A DNA stretch of 27,444 bases from Bacteroidota bacterium (GTDB lineage Bacteria; Bacteroidota; Bacteroidia; Chitinophagales; Chitinophagaceae). The notes under the pieces were generated by a model. The model had not been told where the DNA came from. It searched no databases and worked only from the letters and a program-made list of their open reading frames with translations. The number at the start of each line of letters is the position of its first letter. Position 1 is the stretch's first letter. Both the position numbers and the translations under genes were made by a program. The DNA is taken from contig JAEWBT010000043.1 in the NCBI GenBank assembly GCA_023391015.1, positions 1-27,444 of the forward strand, in the 5' to 3' direction. This document shows, piece by piece, positions 15,032 through 22,897 of this stretch.

Positions 15032-15568
15032 ATGCCCATTCCAAAGCGCACTTCTCTTCGCAAACATCTGGCCGAAATGGACGCCGAAACCCTGCGCGAA
15101 GAACTGGAGCGGATTGTAGAGAAATTTCCGGAAGTCAAGAAGTTTTATCTCGCCGACCTATCAGGCGATACCAGCGGCATCGTCAATGCGGCCAAAACCA
15201 GCATCGAGCGGTGTTTTAAAACCAGCACCGGAAAATGGCGACGGGCGCGTTCTTCCAAGCTCAACGCCGTGGTGCGCGACTTTGAAAAAATCTCGGTTTT
15301 CCGCGAAGACGTGCTGGCTTTGCTGTATTTCCGGCTGGAAGAAACGGCACCGTACCTGAATCATTTCCGGCCTTCGGTATCTCCGCTTTTAGACGCTACG
15401 GTCCGGGTGTTTGAGCAGGTGTGCGGGAAAAGCAAAGACTATCAGTTGGACGAAAAATACCAACCTTTGCTACAGGAGTTGATTTCCCGGTTCGACGATC
15501 GCCAGCTTCGCAAAGCTTTGAAAGCGGTTTTTGACGCCAGTTTTCCGGAAAATAATACGGAAGACTAA
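15032..15568 (+). CDS. DUF6155-like small cytoplasmic protein, function unknown
   Basis: The 178-residue protein is nearly all helical and charged, with no signal peptide. The opening (RTSLRKHLAEMDAETLREELERIVEKFPEVKKFYLADL) follows the pattern I recall for DUF6155: a basic 'K-x-x-LKKHL' start, an 'L-x-x-EL-x-x-L' helix and a 'VKxFY' phrase. Later parts (LLYFRLEETAPYLNHF, PLLDATVRVFEQVC) are consistent. It lies 30 bases after the E1 gene and could be co-transcribed with it. A role is not known, and the family name is from memory. Confidence 0.7.
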   Translation: MPIPKRTSLRKHLAEMDAETLREELERIVEKFPEVKKFYLADLSGDTSGIVNAAKTSIERCFKTSTGKWRRARSSKLNAVVRDFEKISVFREDVLALLYFRLEETAPYLNHFRPSVSPLLDATVRVFEQVCGKSKDYQLDEKYQPLLQELISRFDDRQLRKALKAVFDASFPENNTED

Positions 15569-15581
15569 CATCGTTTCAAAA

Positions 15582-15845
15582 GACAAACATTGGGTCGCGC
15601 CGCGACCATTAGAAAAAGGGAAACCCAATACTACAAACATTAGGTCGCGCCGCGACCGTCCAGAAGACGTAGGTTTCCCTATCAGGATTGGGCTGCGAAG
15701 CGACCAACTACAATTGAGGATGGTGGCATTAGCCGCGCTATGTTTGCAGTAAACATTTACCTTATCCGGCCGGTCGCTTCGCGACCTAACGTTTGTAGCT
15801 CCAGGAGCGTCGTTTTTCAGGTCGCTTCGCGACCCAATGTTTGTC
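15582..15845. repeat. Island of nested inverted GGTCGC palindromes
   Basis: Two nested inverted pairs enclose the region. The outer arms are 15582–15607 and 15820–15845 (26 bases, 24 pairing), the inner arms 15631–15658 and 15771–15798 (28 bases, 25 pairing). Every arm contains its own small hairpin, GGTCGCG-C-CGCGACC on the left and GGTCGC-TTC-GCGACC on the right, preceded or followed by an ACATTGGG/CCCAATGT-like tail. A fifth, diverged unit lies at 15687–15705. The mismatches between left and right arms fall in the hairpin loops. No gene is present in the 315 bases between the DUF6155-like gene and mnmD. Confidence 0.85.
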
Positions 15846-15883
15846 AGAAAGATCCTTGCTGTTAATTAAAGACCGTATAAAAC

Positions 15884-16546
15884 GTGGAAATTCTCCCTAC
15901 CCGCGACGGATCGCCCACGCTGCGCACGCCTGCCGGCATTACCTACCACTCTACCCACGGCGCGGTGCAGGAATCGCGGCATGTATTCATCAAGGCTGGT
16001 TTTGTTCCGGCGTTAGAAGTTTTTGGGAAAGAAAAAGCCCCGCTCCGGGTTTTTGAAATGGGATTCGGAACTGGTTTAAACGCGTTTCTGACCGCTCTGG
16101 AAAGCGAAAGGATAACCCAGCCGGTGGAATATTTCACTGTTGAAAAACACCCGCTTTTTCCGGAAATCTACCATCAGCTTTCCTACCCGCAAACACCGGA
16201 AGAAGCCGTTCTTTTCCGGAAATTACACGAAGCCAGCTGGAATGTCCCGGTAGCTATTTCTCCTTATTTCCAGCTTCAAAAGATAGAAGGCGAATTAGAA
16301 AGTATTATTCTCCCGTCTGCTATCCACTTAATTTACTTTGATGCCTTTGCGCCAGAAGACCATCCAAGCGCCTGGACAGAAGCAATTTTCCGGAAATTAT
16401 ACGCCGCACTCGTGCCCGGCGGCCTGCTCACCACCTATTGCTCGAAAGGTGTTGTGCGCAGAGCCCTGCAAAGCGCTGGCTTTTTGGTGGAAAAACTGCC
16501 CGGTCCCCCCGGCAAAAGAGAAATGGTGCGGGCGCGACGGCAATGA
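15884..16546 (+). CDS. mnmD: tRNA mnm5s2U34 methyltransferase MnmD (monofunctional)
   Basis: MnmD adds the last methyl group in 5-methylaminomethyl-2-thiouridine at tRNA wobble position 34. It corresponds to the N-terminal domain of enteric MnmC, and here stands alone without the FAD oxidase domain, as is usual in this phylum. In 220 residues the Rossmann methyltransferase motifs are clear: SAM-binding VFEMGFGTGLNAF (56–68), acidic VEKHP near 86–90, IYFDAFAPEDHPSAWT (150–165), then the PGGLLTTYCSKGVVRRALQ and LPGPPGKREMVRA elements typical of MnmD. The start is GTG 15884; there is no ATG nearby, and the AT-rich leader follows the GGTCGC repeat island. TTTCCGGAAA occurs three times in the gene, read as FPE once and FRK twice. 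Confidence 0.92.
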   Translation: MEILPTRDGSPTLRTPAGITYHSTHGAVQESRHVFIKAGFVPALEVFGKEKAPLRVFEMGFGTGLNAFLTALESERITQPVEYFTVEKHPLFPEIYHQLSYPQTPEEAVLFRKLHEASWNVPVAISPYFQLQKIEGELESIILPSAIHLIYFDAFAPEDHPSAWTEAIFRKLYAALVPGGLLTTYCSKGVVRRALQSAGFLVEKLPGPPGKREMVRARRQ

Positions 16547-16582
16547 TCATTTCTTTTAGAAAAACGGGAAAAGCAATTTCCC

Positions 16583-16598
16583 ATTGAGCCATTGAGCC
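16583..16598. repeat. Two tandem ATTGAGCC octamers between convergent genes
   Basis: ATTGAGCC occurs twice in tandem, the same octamer as the four-unit run at 9677–9708. It lies in the 74-base gap between mnmD and the convergent Omp85-like gene. A small GGGAAA/TTTCCC hairpin lies just before it. Confidence 0.55.
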
Positions 16599-16620
16599 CT
16601 TTTCACATTGCGCCATTGCT

Positions 16621-18507
16621 TTACAGAATCTCCTCGTTCCAGGTAAAAATCTGAGGTGCCTGCACGTAAGTGGCGCGATACCGGAAGCGCAGATTGGCCG
16701 CCAGATCAATGTGAAACGGCGAGATGCCGTAAACCGTTTTGGGAAACCACGTAAACCGGGCTTCTATCGTTCCGAAAATAAGGTTTTCGTTGCGCACCCG
16801 AAGGCCGGCGCCCACCCCCGTAAACAATCCCGCATCTTTCCAAAGTTCCTGGCCCGGCGCAATCACCGATGCACCGCCAAATACAAACGGCGCTGCTTTG
16901 AAACCAAAAAATTTCCGGTGAATAAACATGATGCTTTCCGACCAAACACTCAGTCGTGAAGCACCCAGCACGCTATCGGTGCCATAACCGGGAATCCCAT
17001 AAGCATTGTCAACACGCAAGGGGGTGCTCACCAATGGGTTGTACAGCATGGTGAAAGAAGCAGAAAGCCGCTGCCGGAATTTATTCAGCCCCGGCTCGTA
17101 AAGCCGCGAATAAGCAGTGGTTCCCACCAATAAGCCGGCGTCTTCGGGCGAGCCTTTCCCTAAAAAACTACCAGCGCGCACAAAAGTCTGGAAATACTTT
17201 CCGGTAGGCGTCGAACTGTAGCGCAACCAGTCGATGCCCAGATAAGGGCGCTCCAGCCGGTCCCAGCGATACCAGCCCACCGTGCCGGTAAGCTTGTGGC
17301 CTTTGGGAAGATCTTCGGTGAGTCCAAAACCATAGAAGTAATTGGTCCGGTAATAATTAAGCCGGAACAGCGTAACTGATGCCAGAACGGCTTGCCGGTC
17401 GTTGTAAATCGGGTCCAGCCGGTTGCCCACCTGCGTCGGCAGTTGGGTAAAATGATTTTGCAGGTAACGGGCTGCCACAAAAACCCGTTGCCGCCGGTTG
17501 CGGTCCCGCCGGTATTCCTCGCGGCCAAAACTAAAGTTGACGCCACCCCAGACATCCGCTATGTTGTAGCGATAATCATAAAAAAGGCTGTCGGCATGGC
17601 GGTAGACGTTGGCGCTTTGGTTGATGCTCAGTTCCAGCCCCCCCGCAAAGCGGTCGCTGGGCGAAATAAGCGGCTTTTCCAGGCGCAAAAAGCCGGCACT
17701 TTCTTCTTCGTTGCCGTCGCTGCGCCCGGAGTTGATGGTCGTAAAGCCTACCCCGCCGTTGATAAACGACCCGCCGATGGAACTGCGGGACAAAGACAGG
17801 TCGAATCCGGTCGTGGGCCTGCGGTTGAGGTCATAAATAAAAGTGCCTTGCAGGCGCTGGCCCATCCCCAGAAAATTAGCGTCGTAGCCCCGCAGGCCGA
17901 TGCGCTGAAATTCGGCAAACGGAATGTCGGCTCCAAGCGAGAAAACGTCTTTGCTCACCACGACGAGATCAACGGAATCCGACTCAAAACCGGAAGGGCC
18001 CACCGGCGCGGGCAGGATACGGGCATCCTGGATAAAAGCCAGCGTCCGCAAAAAGCGTTCGTTATCGGCCACCTGATAGGCGTTGAGCGATTGGCCTTTT
18101 TTGATAAAAAGATGGTTGTAGAGCACCCAGTCTTTGGTGGTGGCATGAAGGTCGGTTGCCAACCGGCTGATGCGGCTGCCCACTTTAGTTCCGGTATCCA
18201 GCAACTGATGGTCGAAGTCCAGCTTTACGACCGTGATGTAGCGAACAATCTTTCCTTCATAAGGCTTAAAAACTTCTTCTGCTACCTGAGGGGTGCGCCG
18301 CCAAAACTCGTTGCTATCTACCCGGTCGCGGTGCACGCTCTCCATAACGGAGCGGTAGGCGCGTCGCAGCCATTCATAGCGCCTGGACCGGACGGTGTCC
18401 GCATCCTGCGCGGTAGCAGTGGCGCAAACGCAAAATGCACATAGCAACAAGGATAATACTCTCACAACCGGAAGACCAAAAAGCGGCTTTTTTTCTGTTC
18501 TGCACAA
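16621..18507 (-). CDS. BamA/TamA-like (Omp85-type) outer-membrane protein with one POTRA-like domain
   Basis: The 628-residue protein has an N-terminal signal sequence (VVRVLSLLLCAFCVCATATAQ) and a C-terminal region of about 420 residues made of amphipathic strands. Residues 85–190 or so look like one POTRA domain: KIVRYITVVKLDFDHQLLDTG, LHATTKDWVLYNHLFIKKGQSLNAYQVADNERFLRTLAFIQDA, then VDLVVVSKDVFSLG. That 'long-helix then VDLVV' order is typical of Omp85-related proteins. The barrel contains FGFKAAPFVFGGASVIAP and ends without the classic terminal Phe. It starts only 14 bases after the alpha/beta hydrolase gene, so the two are probably co-transcribed. The start codon is uncertain (TTG 18507; there are GTG alternatives before the hydrophobic segment). 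Substrate unknown; BamA itself usually has five POTRA domains, so this is an accessory member. Confidence 0.75.
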   Translation of the reverse strand: MCRTEKKPLFGLPVVRVLSLLLCAFCVCATATAQDADTVRSRRYEWLRRAYRSVMESVHRDRVDSNEFWRRTPQVAEEVFKPYEGKIVRYITVVKLDFDHQLLDTGTKVGSRISRLATDLHATTKDWVLYNHLFIKKGQSLNAYQVADNERFLRTLAFIQDARILPAPVGPSGFESDSVDLVVVSKDVFSLGADIPFAEFQRIGLRGYDANFLGMGQRLQGTFIYDLNRRPTTGFDLSLSRSSIGGSFINGGVGFTTINSGRSDGNEEESAGFLRLEKPLISPSDRFAGGLELSINQSANVYRHADSLFYDYRYNIADVWGGVNFSFGREEYRRDRNRRQRVFVAARYLQNHFTQLPTQVGNRLDPIYNDRQAVLASVTLFRLNYYRTNYFYGFGLTEDLPKGHKLTGTVGWYRWDRLERPYLGIDWLRYSSTPTGKYFQTFVRAGSFLGKGSPEDAGLLVGTTAYSRLYEPGLNKFRQRLSASFTMLYNPLVSTPLRVDNAYGIPGYGTDSVLGASRLSVWSESIMFIHRKFFGFKAAPFVFGGASVIAPGQELWKDAGLFTGVGAGLRVRNENLIFGTIEARFTWFPKTVYGISPFHIDLAANLRFRYRATYVQAPQIFTWNEEIL

Positions 18508-18521
18508 TTCTCTTCTAAAGA

Positions 18522-19379
18522 TTAGGCCTCCGGCGTGATAAACCGGCGTACTGCCTCTACAATTTCTGCCGCCCCTTTTCCATACAACATAGTTTGGTGA
18601 TTTCCGGAAACCGGCTCCCCGATCGCACCTGGAATCATCTCGATGGTTTCCAAGGCATAAGATTCCGGCACAATCCGGTCGCCCAGATTGTAATCAGAGG
18701 AGGCATAAAGCAATAAAACCGGTGCTTTGATACGGCGCATCAAGGCATTCCAGGCCACGTTGGCCACCCCCATCGAAGCCTCGTAGGTATGCGACAGCAC
18801 GGGCCGGGGTGTCACACTACCATCTTCCAGTGTTTTTACATCGGCTTCGTAATAGCTGCGCATCTGATCATCCCAAAAGTCCAGATAAGGGGCACTTTTG
18901 ATTTTATCCAGATATTCTTCAAAGCTGTCGAAGCGCTTGTCGAGGCGACCAATAGCCGGTCCCAGCATTTCGCCCGTCCGGGGATTCAATCGGGCAGCGG
19001 CATCCAGGACAATCACTTTTTCCACCCGCTCCGGATACAGCGCTGCGATATAACAACTCAGCAATCCGCCAAAGGAATGGCCGCCCAGAATAACCCTGGA
19101 AAGCCCCAGCGCATTCAGCAACCCAATAATATCAGCAGCGTGGTCCTGCATGGTATAGCCAAAGGCCGGCATAGAAGAAAGCCCCCGGCCGCGCAGGTCC
19201 ACGGTAACCACCCGTGCGTAGCGGCGCAGGCCGGCAGCCAGAATGCCTTCAAAGGCGCGGGCATTGGCCGTGAGGCCGTGGAGCAGCATCATGACCGGGC
19301 CTTTGCCGCCATAGTCCAAACAATGCAGGGTAATGTGATTGCTTACGATATAGTGCTCGGCGGGAGCGGGTAACTTCAT
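18522..19379 (-). CDS. Alpha/beta hydrolase (serine esterase/lipase type)
   Basis: The protein has 285 residues from ATG 19379; a longer frame to 19457 would overlap the dehydrogenase gene and adds unrelated residues. The fold's motifs are present: oxyanion-hole segment MLLHGLTAN (31–39), DLRGRGLS (61–68), nucleophile elbow GGHSFGG with S102, a likely acid residue in LLLYASSDYNLGD, and the catalytic His in VSGNHQTML (H261). Lid helices lie between about 130 and 200. The gene follows 3-hydroxybutyrate dehydrogenase by 52 bases on the same strand. A substrate such as a 3-hydroxybutyrate ester or oligomer would fit that neighbour, but this is inference and other carboxylic esters are equally possible. 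Confidence 0.85.
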   Translation of the reverse strand: MKLPAPAEHYIVSNHITLHCLDYGGKGPVMMLLHGLTANARAFEGILAAGLRRYARVVTVDLRGRGLSSMPAFGYTMQDHAADIIGLLNALGLSRVILGGHSFGGLLSCYIAALYPERVEKVIVLDAAARLNPRTGEMLGPAIGRLDKRFDSFEEYLDKIKSAPYLDFWDDQMRSYYEADVKTLEDGSVTPRPVLSHTYEASMGVANVAWNALMRRIKAPVLLLYASSDYNLGDRIVPESYALETIEMIPGAIGEPVSGNHQTMLYGKGAAEIVEAVRRFITPEA

Positions 19380-19431
19380 GGGAGAAAAACTTCGTGAGGA
19401 AAAACAGCAGGCAAAACGGCGCAACTTGCAA

Positions 19432-20208
19432 CTATTGTGCCGTCCAGCCCCCGTCAATGGGTACGGCCGTGCCGGTCATTTGCGCTGCCGCGTCGGAAGC
19501 CATGTAAAGGGCCATTTCCGAAATGGCATTCACTGGAATAAACTCCTTAATGGCTTGTTTGCCGAGCAATACTTTCTTGATAACCTCTTCGCGGTTCATG
19601 TGGTGGGCCGCCATCTGATCGCCGATTTGCGCTTCCACAATCGGCGTATGCACGTAACCGGGGCAGATGGCATTGGCCGTAATGCCGTAGGGCGCACCTT
19701 CCAGCGCAATGCACTTGGTAAAGCCCACCAGCCCGTGCTTGGCAGCGATGTAAGCGCTTTTAAACTCCGAAGCCACCAGCCCGTGTGCCGAAGCAATGTT
19801 GATAATCCGGCCCCACCCTTTTTCTTTCATGCCGCGCCAAACCGCTTTGGTGAGGTGGAAAGCCGCCGTGAGGTTCACATTCAGGATCAAATCCCATTTG
19901 GCTTCCGGAAAATCTTCTACCGGACATACAAACTGCACCCCGGCGTTGTTGATCAGAATATCAATGGCCCCAAACGCTTTCTCTGCGCCGGCAATCATCT
20001 CGGCCACCTTGGCGCTGTCGGTAATATCAATGCCGTAGAAGAGGTGCTTGATGCCGTACTCATCGGCCGCACTCTGCGCCGTTTGTGCACCATCCTTTTC
20101 CAAGCCGTTAAAAATGATGTTATGTCCTTGTTTGGCAAATTTGGTGGCCATAGAAAGGCCAATTCCGGAGGTAGAGCCGGTAATCAGAACCGTTTTAATG
20201 TCGCTCAT
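19432..20208 (-). CDS. 3-hydroxybutyrate dehydrogenase (short-chain dehydrogenase/reductase)
   Basis: This is an NAD-dependent enzyme interconverting (R)-3-hydroxybutyrate and acetoacetate. In 258 residues it has the Rossmann motif GSTSGIG (11–17), NNAG (87–90) and the catalytic set S140, Y153, K157. The sequence around the active site, ASAHGLVASEFKSAYIAAKHGLVGFTK, is the hallmark that separates bacterial 3-hydroxybutyrate dehydrogenases from other SDR enzymes. The ending TGTAVPIDGGWTAQ is also typical. It appears to be the first gene of a minus-strand unit with the alpha/beta hydrolase and the Omp85-like gene. No phasin, PHA synthase or acetoacetyl-CoA gene lies in the window. Confidence 0.88.
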   Translation of the reverse strand: MSDIKTVLITGSTSGIGLSMATKFAKQGHNIIFNGLEKDGAQTAQSAADEYGIKHLFYGIDITDSAKVAEMIAGAEKAFGAIDILINNAGVQFVCPVEDFPEAKWDLILNVNLTAAFHLTKAVWRGMKEKGWGRIINIASAHGLVASEFKSAYIAAKHGLVGFTKCIALEGAPYGITANAICPGYVHTPIVEAQIGDQMAAHHMNREEVIKKVLLGKQAIKEFIPVNAISEMALYMASDAAAQMTGTAVPIDGGWTAQ

Positions 20209-20264
20209 GAGAGAGATTTTGGGAAAAGAGAGTTTAGGGTTTCTGGAAAAGAAATGCGCAGCCT

Positions 20265-20302
20265 AAAAAAGCCGTTCCGCTTTCCAGGGAAAGGGCTTTT
20301 TT
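20265..20302. terminator. Terminator-like hairpin in a divergent intergenic region
   Basis: AAAAAAGCC at 20265–20273 pairs with GGCTTTTTT at 20294–20302, and inside the loop CTTTCC pairs with GGAAAG. The structure has an A-run and a T-run, so it looks like an intrinsic terminator on either strand. It lies between two genes transcribed away from each other, where no transcript should end. It may attenuate one of the leaders or insulate the two promoters. A TTCCGGAA palindrome begins at 20301, overlapping its right edge. Confidence 0.5.
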
Positions 20303-20449
20303 CCGGAAACGCAGGAACGCAATTTAGGGGTTAGGGGTTTAACAAATCGTATTTTGAAAAGAGAAGCAGAGAGCCATCCGCAGCTGTTTTTCCGGAAATT
20401 CATCCTTTCTTCCAGCGCAGCCCATCCTGCCGAACCCGTTGCTACCGGC

Positions 20450-20457
20450 TACCTTTG
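20450..20457 (+). promoter_or_regulatory. Putative -7 promoter element (TACCTTTG) of the FUSC gene
   Basis: TACCTTTGC is an exact TAnnTTTG match. It lies 18 bases before ATG 20476 and contains the TTG at 20455, so the upstream in-frame TTG is unlikely to be the translation start. Confidence 0.5.
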
Positions 20458-20475
20458 CCCTCATTTCCGGAAATT

Positions 20476-22620
20476 ATGCGGCGTATTTATTCTAAAATAG
20501 AGCGCTTTCAACAAGCTGAGTCCCTGGAGCCGATGGTGGCGTGGGGTGTCCGGATGGGCCTGGCCATGGTGGTTCCGATTATCGTTGGCTTTGCCACCGG
20601 TCATGCCGCCGAGGCAGTTTGGGTGGGGTTGGTTGCCGAAGGCATTTGCTGGGTAGAGTTGAAAGGCTCCGTTAGGCAACGGGTGCAGATCACCCTTGCC
20701 GGCATTCTCATCACCCTGCTTTCTACCACCCTGGGCGCGGTTACCGGCTTTTCGGTTGTTTTGACAGTTGCGGCCATGCTGCTGGTGGGACTGGTTTCCG
20801 GCTTGTTTAAAAACCTGGGCGACCGTGCCTCCGGGCTGGCCATTTGCGTCTACCTGACGTTTATTTTAAGCAACGCCCATCCACCGGAAGACCGGGAGGT
20901 CTTTATGGAGCGGCTGGTCCTGACGGGTATCGGCGGTGTCTGGGCGCTTTTCCTGGCGCTGGTTTTTTCTTTCACGCTCCGGCAAAACGAGCCCTATCGA
21001 CGGTCTATCGCGTTGGTGTGGCGCAGTGTCGGCAGCCTGCTGGAAGCCATTGCAAAAGGCTGGAACGGCAAAAGTCCGCGCAGCAGTGTGCAGCAGATTT
21101 TTAAACAGGAAATGGCCGTCCGAAAGGCGCTGGACGATTCCATTGCGCTTTACGGCACGCTCGCCCATCAGTCGGGAAGGGAAGAAAAATCAGAAGCCAA
21201 TCTTGCTATCATCCGCAAGTCTACCTCGCTGGTGGCGGTGCAGGTAGTGGCGATGGCCGAAGCCGCCGAACCCCTGCAATTGCGTGCCGTCCCGTCGGAA
21301 GTGCGCAATGCGACTTATGGCATTTACCGCACCCTGACGCAGGCGGCCCTGCGCCTGAGCAGTTATCTGGTTTCCTTGCTGCCAGAAGAAAGTCTGCTGC
21401 TTCAAAACCGGCTGGCACGCGTCCGCGAACTAAGTTTTGTATTGGAAAAGTATGCGGATCAGAAAGGCATTCCGGAAGCCGAGCGTAAAGCTTTTACCCG
21501 CATCTCACACCTGGCCAACCGCATTGCCAAACTGATGGAGCGCATCCGCGAACGGCTGGAAAGTGCCGGCGGCGAAAAACGGGTGTATCGCTCCTACTCG
21601 CTCCTGAAAACCGTGTATGTGCTGCATCCCGGCGACTTGCTGCGGTCCATTCAGTTGCTTTTCAACATCCGGACAGAGCATTTCCGGTATGCCCTGCGCA
21701 TGGCCATTGCCTCAGCAGTGGCATTGGGTTTTTCCAAAATCCTGCCCGGCCACCACAACTACTGGATTCCATTTACTGTCATTCTGGTAATTCAGCCCTA
21801 CATCGGCGCGACTTTAAAAAAAGCGCGCGACCGGGTGTTGGGGACCGTAACGGGCGGCATCGTTGGCGGGCTGCTGCTGTTGTTGCCCAACAACGTTTTC
21901 GTGCAGGAAGCCTTGCTTTTTGCCGCTTCGGTCTTGATGGTGATCTACATTCGTAAAAACTACGCGATTGCGGCGTTCTTCATCACCGTTTCGTTGGTTT
22001 TATTGTTGGATGTAGAGCGGCAGGCAAATCTGGAAATTATCATTATCCGGGCCATCAGCACGCTGGTGGGCGCGGCCATCGCTGTTCTGGCTTCTTTTGT
22101 GCTTTTGCCGGAGTGGGACAAAAAGAAATTACCCGAGCATCTGGCCGATGCCTTGCGGCGCAATTACGAATACCTGCTTTTCACCTACGGCATCGGGGCG
22201 CTCCCCACTGACACCTGGACCCGCTTTAAGCGCATTGCCGAAACGGCCAACAGCAAGGCTTTTGAATCCCTTCAGCGGTATCTGGAAGAGCCGGACGGCA
22301 GGCAAAAACAAATCGTTCAGCCGTATCAGTTGCTGACACATAACGTGCGCATTACCCGCGACCTGAATCAAATTCAGTTGGAGCGGGAGTCGCCGGCTCA
22401 AACGCTGCACACCACACCCACGGTGAACGCCGCGCCGCTTGTGGAGGAAGTGCTGCGCCTGCTTCGGAAAGTGCGGCAAACGCAGGCCCGTGGTGGGGCG
22501 CTAACCATTCCGGAAATTCCGGAAAACATTCCTTCCTGCCCCGCCACCACCGGCGAGACCGAATTGCTGCAACAGATCTACACCGAAGTGCAAGGCATGG
22601 AGAATACGCTTTTGAGGTAA
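20476..22620 (+). CDS. FUSC family membrane protein (YccS/aromatic-acid-exporter-like)
   Basis: The protein has 714 residues from ATG 20476. It has two membrane blocks, at about 20–165 and 395–545, each with five or six hydrophobic segments, separated by a helical cytoplasmic domain of about 230 residues and followed by a helical C-terminal domain of about 170. The second block contains YWIPFTVILVIQPYIGATLK and RDRVLGTVTGGIVGGLLLLL, the conserved FUSC 'W-x-x-T-x-x-x-x-x-x-P' and 'R-x-x-GT-x-x-G' pattern; the first block has EAVWVGLVAEGICWVELKGS and RQRVQITLAGI in the same places. Relatives include AaeB, which exports aromatic carboxylic acids, and YccS. The substrate here is unknown. It is a single-gene unit, divergent from the dehydrogenase operon. 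Confidence 0.85.
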   Translation: MRRIYSKIERFQQAESLEPMVAWGVRMGLAMVVPIIVGFATGHAAEAVWVGLVAEGICWVELKGSVRQRVQITLAGILITLLSTTLGAVTGFSVVLTVAAMLLVGLVSGLFKNLGDRASGLAICVYLTFILSNAHPPEDREVFMERLVLTGIGGVWALFLALVFSFTLRQNEPYRRSIALVWRSVGSLLEAIAKGWNGKSPRSSVQQIFKQEMAVRKALDDSIALYGTLAHQSGREEKSEANLAIIRKSTSLVAVQVVAMAEAAEPLQLRAVPSEVRNATYGIYRTLTQAALRLSSYLVSLLPEESLLLQNRLARVRELSFVLEKYADQKGIPEAERKAFTRISHLANRIAKLMERIRERLESAGGEKRVYRSYSLLKTVYVLHPGDLLRSIQLLFNIRTEHFRYALRMAIASAVALGFSKILPGHHNYWIPFTVILVIQPYIGATLKKARDRVLGTVTGGIVGGLLLLLPNNVFVQEALLFAASVLMVIYIRKNYAIAAFFITVSLVLLLDVERQANLEIIIIRAISTLVGAAIAVLASFVLLPEWDKKKLPEHLADALRRNYEYLLFTYGIGALPTDTWTRFKRIAETANSKAFESLQRYLEEPDGRQKQIVQPYQLLTHNVRITRDLNQIQLERESPAQTLHTTPTVNAAPLVEEVLRLLRKVRQTQARGGALTIPEIPENIPSCPATTGETELLQQIYTEVQGMENTLLR

Positions 22621-22663
22621 AAAGGGATGAGGAATCAGGGAGATAATTTCCGGAAATCTGTGG

Positions 22664-22706
22664 GACTTGGCAGGTCCGCAGCGAGAGCGAAAGAACCTGC
22701 CAGGTC
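22664..22706. repeat. Hairpin repeat with GACTTGGCAGGT / ACCTGCCAGGTC arms
   Basis: Arms 22664–22675 and 22695–22706 pair at 11 of 12 positions around a 19-base loop. It lies about 45 bases after the FUSC stop and could act as a processing or termination hairpin. From memory, 'cctgccaggt' inverted repeats of this kind are scattered through many Bacteroidota genomes. TTCCGGAA palindromes flank it at 22648 and 22756. Confidence 0.6.
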
Positions 22707-22836
22707 AGTCATCTCTCTTACTTAAGGCAAAATTTTCCGGAGAATAGTGCCGGATTTCCGGAAATATGCGCTCATTCTGATGACCTAAAACAAAGCCATT
22801 ATTTCCTCAAACAAATCCTTTCTTCTACTTCCCAAA

Positions 22837-22892
22837 CTTTTGGTTTTTGGACTTTGTTTTTTGGCTTTTGACTTTTGGCACTTGGTTTCTGG
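22837..22892. repeat. Low-complexity ACTTTTGG-type tract
   Basis: About seven imperfect 7–8-base units of the type CTTTTGG or TTTTTGGA follow each other, rich in T and G only. The tract lies between the ends of the convergent FUSC and flavoprotein genes and shows no coding frame or hairpin. Confidence 0.5.
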
Positions 22893-22897
22893 CATTA

